In this document: piece by piece, positions 59,018 to 64,000 of the stretch | Position numbering within the stretch: the stretch's first letter is position 1 | Layout: each line of letters begins with the position of its first letter | Assembly: GCA_921293015.1 (NCBI GenBank) | Contig: OV121097.1 | Location: 13,942,924-14,006,923, forward strand | Reading direction: 5' to 3' | DNA length: 64,000 nucleotides | Origin: Phorcus lineatus | Taxonomy: Eukaryota > Mollusca > Gastropoda > Trochida > Trochidae | Program-made: the position numbers and the translations under genes | The notes under the pieces: generated by a model | Database searches by the model: none | Seen by the model: only the letters and a program-made list of their open reading frames with translations | Told to the model about the DNA's origin: nothing

Positions 59018-59838
59018 TGCAGTAGAGAACTGATCTACAGACTGTAAGGTTTGGGTGCAAGGCTACACTGAATTCCAGCGCACTTGTGGTTGGCTAATTT
59101 GATTGAAAAACATTCTCCGCCTATTTGAAACAGTTATTTTCGTTGTCTTGATTTCACTTTATAAAGCTAACGTGCGTGCTACTACCCCTTAAATATGCAA
59201 TTAAAACAATTTAATGTCATAAAACTACCAAGTATAAAGAACATACAGGGACACTGCTTCTTCTCCATTAAGATTTTCAATTTACACAGGGCTTAGTTAG
59301 AGCAATGTAACATAAATACATGTATAATTCATCGTAGCCCATCAAATTGTGAATTAAAACTTACCAATTATGAAAATTATGTCTGTCTTAATTTGAAGAT
59401 TTGAAGTATAGTTCTATGTAGAAAGAAAACACCTTAAGGAATAACGTTTAAAAATGTCTTTGTGGAAACGAATTTCAAGAGGCCATTTCTGTTTTCACAT
59501 ATTTTTCATTTAAACAAGATTAGTTCAAAATTCATAATGATTAGTACTTTTGTTTCAAAAGAATATACATTTTAACAATGAATGGAGTCGTTCGAAATTA
59601 CTTAAAGGGAAAATATTGGGTATAGAAGCTAAGGAATATGAGTCATCAGTGTTTTCCTTATTCATTTTTGGATAATGTATCGTTATTTTACTGCTACATC
59701 TATGGTATGTTTGTTTTCTTTCAAACTTGGTCAAAATAAACGAATATTTAGATATCCCTGCGACAATACTAGCAGCCGCGATTTAGGTGAAATACTTTTG
59801 AAAGAGGCATTAAACCCAAAATCACCTCACTTCGCAAA
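59018..59838 (+). repeat. SINE copy 5, split
   Basis: The core part (59020-59095: GATCTACAGACTGTAAGG, GCTACACTGAATTCCAGCGC) and tail part (59752-59838: CCCTGCGACAATACTAGCAG, CCGCGATTTAGGTGAAATAC) are separated by about 655 unrelated bases. They are either one copy interrupted by an insertion or two truncated copies. Confidence 0.55.
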
Positions 59839-61230
59839 TAGTTGGAGTTTTACACCAAGTTATAAAGAGTGAATGTATCATTTGGGATACTTGTTGGGAC
59901 ACATCGTTCTGTTTATCTGTGTTTTTGTAGACCAACAACCACTGGTGCGGATCGTATGAGTGATCCATTTCATGTTGATTCATGTTGCCGTTTACAACTG
60001 AGACATAACGATTTTAACAACCGCTTATAGAATCACACTTTTTGCATTGTTGTATGCTGATGATACGTTTCTTATATCCGCAGACCCCAATGATTTGTTA
60101 TGTTAGATATTTTTAGTAATCATTGCAATAAATGGAAGCTAAAAATTATTACCTCAAAATCCAAAATTTTCGTTTTCGATGGATCCAAAAAAATAATATA
60201 AAAGTACCTTGAAAATGTTGTCATACTTAAACAATAGTAAATTTACTTAAACCTAACATTCACTGGTTGAAAAGGCAACAAAAGCTATGTTTTTATATTA
60301 GACCAGGGAAGAAAATTAAACCTCTCCATTAATTGTCACTTAAAAATGTTTGATTGTATGGTTTCCGCAATTCTATTATATGAATGTGAAATCTGGGGTT
60401 CTAAAACACATCACTTTGTTTTCTCAAATATTTAACATCGCTTCGGAAATGTTCACCCAACTATATGGTCTAAGGTGAATTAGGTAGTTTCCCACTTGTT
60501 AATGTTATCAAAACCAGAATGGTGAGATTTTGGGCGAAACTTATAACTGGAAAATCGTCAAATTTGTAATCCTTGATTTATGAATTAATATTCAACGATT
60601 TCAACTTGGCACATAAATATGTACATAAATAGATAAATTACCTTCAGAAACTTTTCGACGAACTTGGATTGAGTTTTATTTGAAAATTTCAAAAATTCAA
60701 AAGTATCCTCTGGCTAAGATCAGTTGTTAAAAGTAAATTGAAAGATACCTTTCAGCAAACATGGATTTCTTCAAAGTAACTGTTTATAGTATATTCAAAA
60801 ATCCATCTCTCAACTTTGAACAATATCTAACTTCCCCACATTACATAAATCTTTTGAAATCCTATAGAGACAGGTAGGTGGCGACAAATCCCTGTAAATG
60901 ATAGGAAATGTACAATCTGTAATTTAAATGAAAATGGGGGATGAGTTTCATTTGTTATTTTTATGTCCGAGTTTAGAATTTGAAGAGAAAAATACATTCA
61001 CAAATTTTATCATATCAGACCAAATGTATTCAAAATGAACATCATTTTTAATACAAATAAGCTAGGAACTTTAAGGAAACTGTCAATGTTTTGTAAAATT
61101 ATTGTGTCTTTATTGAAGAGATAGTGTCCATAAGTTCGAAATACGTCTCTATGCAATCAACTCAATGAATATTATATTTGTATTGCATTGTATTTCACAT
61201 ATGATAAATGTAACATTCGATTTACTACAA
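59839..61230 (+). pseudogene. LINE ORF2 relic (reverse transcriptase to C-terminus)
   Basis: From about 60047: LLYADDTFLISADPNDLL with an intact YADD, then CNKWKLKIITSKSKIFVFDG, a thumb region with Y..E(V/I)WG-like decay (about 60380), and ARSVVKSKLKDTFQQTWISS (about 60715). The C-terminal Cys motif CTICNLNE (about 60908) is followed by DEFHLLFLCPSLEF in a shifted frame. Many stops. The first 200 bases (59839-60040) show no clear motif. Confidence 0.75.
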
Positions 61231-61599
61231 AACTAAGAACCAAATAAAAAGATTAATCTTTCCGCCAATTATGAAGAGGATATTACTAGATTTAGAATAT
61301 TTGTAAATATTTTTTTTCACGATAAAGATAATGATAGTTGAATGTAATGTTCACATTATTCCAAAATAAATTAACTTGCATGATATCTAAGGATTTATTG
61401 AAATATTCTTTTGCCATAGTGTCTAAATTTACCAACTAAATATCAATGCCCGGTAAAACTAATACGAGGTATTTTTTTTACCAAAATTGTTTTTCTATAG
61501 TTTTGCAAATGCTTTATCAAATCTGAATATAAACCTATATTGCATTTAATTTCTCTTGATGATAATATTTAGGACAGTTGTCCAGCTATTTTTTAAAAA
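61231..61599. other. AT-rich non-coding
   Basis: Nothing recognised. Confidence 0.4.
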
Positions 61600-61914
61600 T
61601 CAACAATGTGTAAACTTTAATAATTTCGATGAAATTATACATGTATAATAGTAAGACCCATGATCCAAGGGACCTCCTTCATACTTTCCCTTTAACAATA
61701 AAAGGAGCACATTCATATGTAAAATATTTCCTAAAACCGGTCCCAATAACCCAAAAAACTTCATTATCGTGCCCTTAGCATTTTTAAACTCAATCTTCTT
61801 GATTGAAAGATTCGCAAAACTAAACTTCATTGTAATCTTATCAAACAGATCACTTTCAATGGGCGCGGCCATTTTGATTTTATCACAAATGACAATGCGA
61901 GGCCGATATGCCAT
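61600..61914 (-). CDS. 104-codon ORF of unknown function
   Basis: The minus strand starts at 61914 in a strong start context (TTACCATGGCA) and reads MAYRPRIVICDKIKMAAPIE, a Lys-rich middle (FSFANLSIKKIEFKNAKG) and a hydrophobic stretch FFGLLGPVLGNILHMNVLLL, followed by GPLDHGSYYYTC. The hydrophobic part could be one membrane segment. A GGCCATTTTG (YY1-like) motif overlaps codons 14-18 on the plus strand, and a CTCF-like motif lies 35 bases upstream. No family recognised. It may be a first exon, a repeat-borne frame, or chance. Confidence 0.3.
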   Translation of the reverse strand: MAYRPRIVICDKIKMAAPIESDLFDKITMKFSFANLSIKKIEFKNAKGTIMKFFGLLGPVLGNILHMNVLLLLLKGKYEGGPLDHGSYYYTCIISSKLLKFTHC

Positions 61915-61947
61915 GGTAAGGGAGGTAACTAGAGATTACTAAAATCG

Positions 61948-61963
61948 CCAGAGGGGGCGCTGG
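61948..61963 (+). promoter_or_regulatory. CTCF-like motif
   Basis: CCAGAGGGGGCGCTGG contains the AGGGGGCGC-type core of animal CTCF sites (here GAGGGGGCGC). Sequence resemblance only. Confidence 0.35.
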
Positions 61964-62164
61964 TACCAGACCAGAAAAGTCTTAGGTCGGCAGCAAGGGT
62001 TAACTTGGACTCGCGACTGGCGATAGTTGAGCTTTGAGTAGGAAGATGCAACATACCCCGCCAAATTATTTGTCATTATAGCTCCCAACATTTTCATACA
62101 TGGACCATAACTCTGTAATATATTATTGCATACATCTAACCCACGAACTCCATCAAGGTATTAT

Positions 62165-63036
62165 TGTATCATCCCAACTTGGGATCGCGTCCCATCTTAA
62201 GATGGGACGGCGAATACTTTAACATGTTCATAATATTCTTATTCTAATGTTGAATTTAGTAATAACATGATAACATGTATCATTTAGATAAGACCCTCGA
62301 AAGATATTTTGATTTTATGTTGATTTTCATCACTTATTGGCTATATCTATCTCTCATCGCATACGAGTCTTTCATCATAGTACAATGCGATTTCAAAAGT
62401 AATTCTTATACAAAATTTTATAAATTTTTTCATTGTATTCTTAAAAATGTTTGATTGTGACAGCATGTTAAGCAAATAAAAAAGAAAGAAATATACACTC
62501 AAAACCCACTCTTAGTGAATACCATGAATGCTAATGCCTTCTAATCAGTTCAAATTTTTACACATAAACCGTTCCGTTAAGCATGATTTCAATGTACTCA
62601 TTGTGTTTGATAGTCGAATCTAAGACTTTATGTTTCTAAAACATAATTTACTAACACTAACCTATAAGTGATGGTCCGTCAATGCTTATAAGATATCCAG
62701 TGAATAAATCCAGTTATGCCTCCCCATATTTCCGATCGAACATGATCTGATCAGTGTCGTGGTGCAAATGGCAAACATACCTGCTTGTTAGTTCAGAGAA
62801 GGGTGTGGGGTGGGTGGAGGGGGGGAGAGGGGTCCGAAAGAAGGTATTTTGGTAAACATCCGGTTCGGTTATGACACTAATACCTGTGTGTCACCTTCCA
62901 ATTAGTGACAAGAATGGGTACCAATTGTACATGAGCATGTTTGTAACACTAAGGTACACGCCGAGCGTTTGATGTTTTAGTCAATGATTTTCATTCTTAT
63001 TTATCAAGGCATTGGCACCTATCGGCAATATCACTG
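62165..63036. mobile_element. Partial copy of the TTAA element, inverted
   Basis: The left end TGTATCATCCCAACTTGGGA and the palindrome GTCCCATCTTAAGATGGGAC, followed by about 0.8 kb, match the right part of 14970-18418 in reverse. Similarity stops near 63036 (17497 in the other copy). TTAA does not flank the terminus here. Confidence 0.75.
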
Positions 63037-63296
63037 GCATCATTCCCCTAGCCCCCGTTCCTCTAGCCCCCTGTTGTTACAAGCCACTAGTTAGTACCGC
63101 TAGCCCCTCGACTGGCTGTTCCATTCACTGTGTTCTCTCCCCTCAGTCGGATTAGCTGATACTGTTAATTAACCAGCAGCTGAAGAGTTCATTAGCTGAG
63201 ATAACGATGCGAGTGTCTTTGGTGATTGTCTTTGGATTACCTGATGTTGTTTTTACTGTTACTTTACTGAGTAGAGTCGAGGTGATTGTCTTTGGT
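63037..63296. other. Short non-coding stretch
   Basis: Contains three or four CTAGCCCC motifs (63050-63115); otherwise nothing recognised. Confidence 0.4.
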
Positions 63297-63370
63297 GTTC
63301 AATCAATCTTTATTTCATAATAACCACTCACCGTGGTACATGAAAAATTACACATAACATATATGACATA
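63297..63370 (-). repeat. LINE 3' tail
   Basis: On the minus strand TGTACCACGGTGAGTGG, then GAAATAAAGATTGATTGAAC; same family as at 17350. Confidence 0.55.
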
Positions 63371-63396
63371 TATCGTCCCCAACAGTTTGTTGATTA

Positions 63397-64000
63397 CAAG
63401 TCAAGTCAAGAGAGTTTATTAGGTTAAAAACCAATACAAATTAAATTCATTATTTTCTTTGCACATGGCGGGGTACATATCCTTACAATGATAACATAGT
63501 AAATAGTACACAATAAATGCCCAAGAGCGTTGGTAAAGGTATTCAAATCACACAAAGTTGGCTTTGTTTCTTTCGTTTAAGATATAATAGATACATTTTG
63601 CGGCGTTAAACGTTTCAATATTGTTTTCACATTTTAACATATCAATAAATTTAAACATGCTTACATTTTCTAATAGATTGTTAGTGAGATAGTGTTTACT
63701 TAAATGGTGATACTTTGGACAGATCAAGAGCACGTGGTACTCATAAGAAAATTATATATCACAACGGAATTTTATTATGGTTGATATTGGTAGCTATATT
63801 AAACCAGAATGAAATAATTTGTTTTTTTGATATATATTGCTGTAGGTAATCTTCCGGTCTCCCCGTACAGCATGTAGGATGGTGTGCTCTTCGGTAGTTT
63901 AAGAATTGATTTCATAAATAGTCTATGGACGTTTTCTAAAATGTTTAAATTTGAGAAACCCCAAACCTCACATCCATAGAGCAGAATTGGTAGTTTGTTT
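63397..64000 (-). pseudogene. LINE ORF2 C-terminus and 3' end, runs off the edge
   Basis: On the minus strand from the window edge: LPILLYGCEVWGFSNL, HRLFMKSILKL and YGETGRLP, the region after the reverse transcriptase. Then LLICPKYHHLSKHYL and FKFIDMLKC (63733-63548), the C-terminal domain. The 3' end is AATAAACTCTCTTGACTTGAC at about 63395-63415. Frameshifts separate the parts. Its wording (YGCEVWGF) matches the LINE at 6437-6997, so they may belong to related families. Confidence 0.75.

Overview
The window reads as AT-rich nuclear DNA of an invertebrate animal, most probably a bivalve or other mollusc. There are no closely packed genes. Instead there are spliced exons with GT..AG borders, LINE, DIRS and mariner relics, tRNA-derived SINEs, many fold-back elements, and a secreted lectin-like gene of a type common in molluscs. 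The species is not identified and the clade is an inference.

Layout. 0.2-1.4 kb: a fold-back element with a second, TTAA-flanked element inserted in it. 1.5-6.2 kb: AT-rich non-coding DNA. 6.2-7.3 kb: a decayed LINE on the minus strand. 7.9-9.0 kb: three exons of a secreted protein (signal peptide plus a fucolectin/F5-8C-like domain). A PAN/Apple-like last exon at 38.2 kb probably belongs to it, across an intron of about 29 kb. 9.4-20.5 kb: a nested transposon island inside that intron: DIRS (minus), LINE (plus) interrupted by a 3.45 kb TTAA-targeting element, LINE remainder, then a second DIRS (plus). 20.5-38 kb: the rest of the intron, with LINE tails, a pair of inverted minisatellites near 28 and 36 kb, a possible small exon at 22.5 kb and an orphan TATA/donor pair at 30.3 kb.

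38.4-48 kb: two tandem arrays (39.5 and 41.2 kb), a promoter-like patch with paired CRE palindromes at 43.1 kb, coding-looking islands at 44.6 and 45.0 kb, and LINE remains. 48.7-51.95 kb: a giant inverted repeat (arms of about 1.0-1.2 kb) whose arms each carry an E-box and a perfect kappaB site. Its loop holds a small putative spliced reading frame; this is the most unusual structure in the window. 54-57.2 kb: a diverged second copy of the 40.8-42.8 kb block carrying extra insertions. 57.4-57.8 kb: a mariner transposase fragment. 58-61.2 kb: SINEs and a LINE relic. 61.6-62.0 kb: a 104-codon frame with a good start context next to a CTCF-like motif. 62.2-63.0 kb: a partial inverted copy of the TTAA element. 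63.4-64.0 kb: another LINE entering from the right edge.

Apart from the lectin-like gene, and possibly the small frames noted, all recognisable coding sequence is mobile-element derived and broken by stops and frameshifts. I could not run similarity searches or folding programs. Repeat relationships were read by eye and their ends are approximate unless stated.
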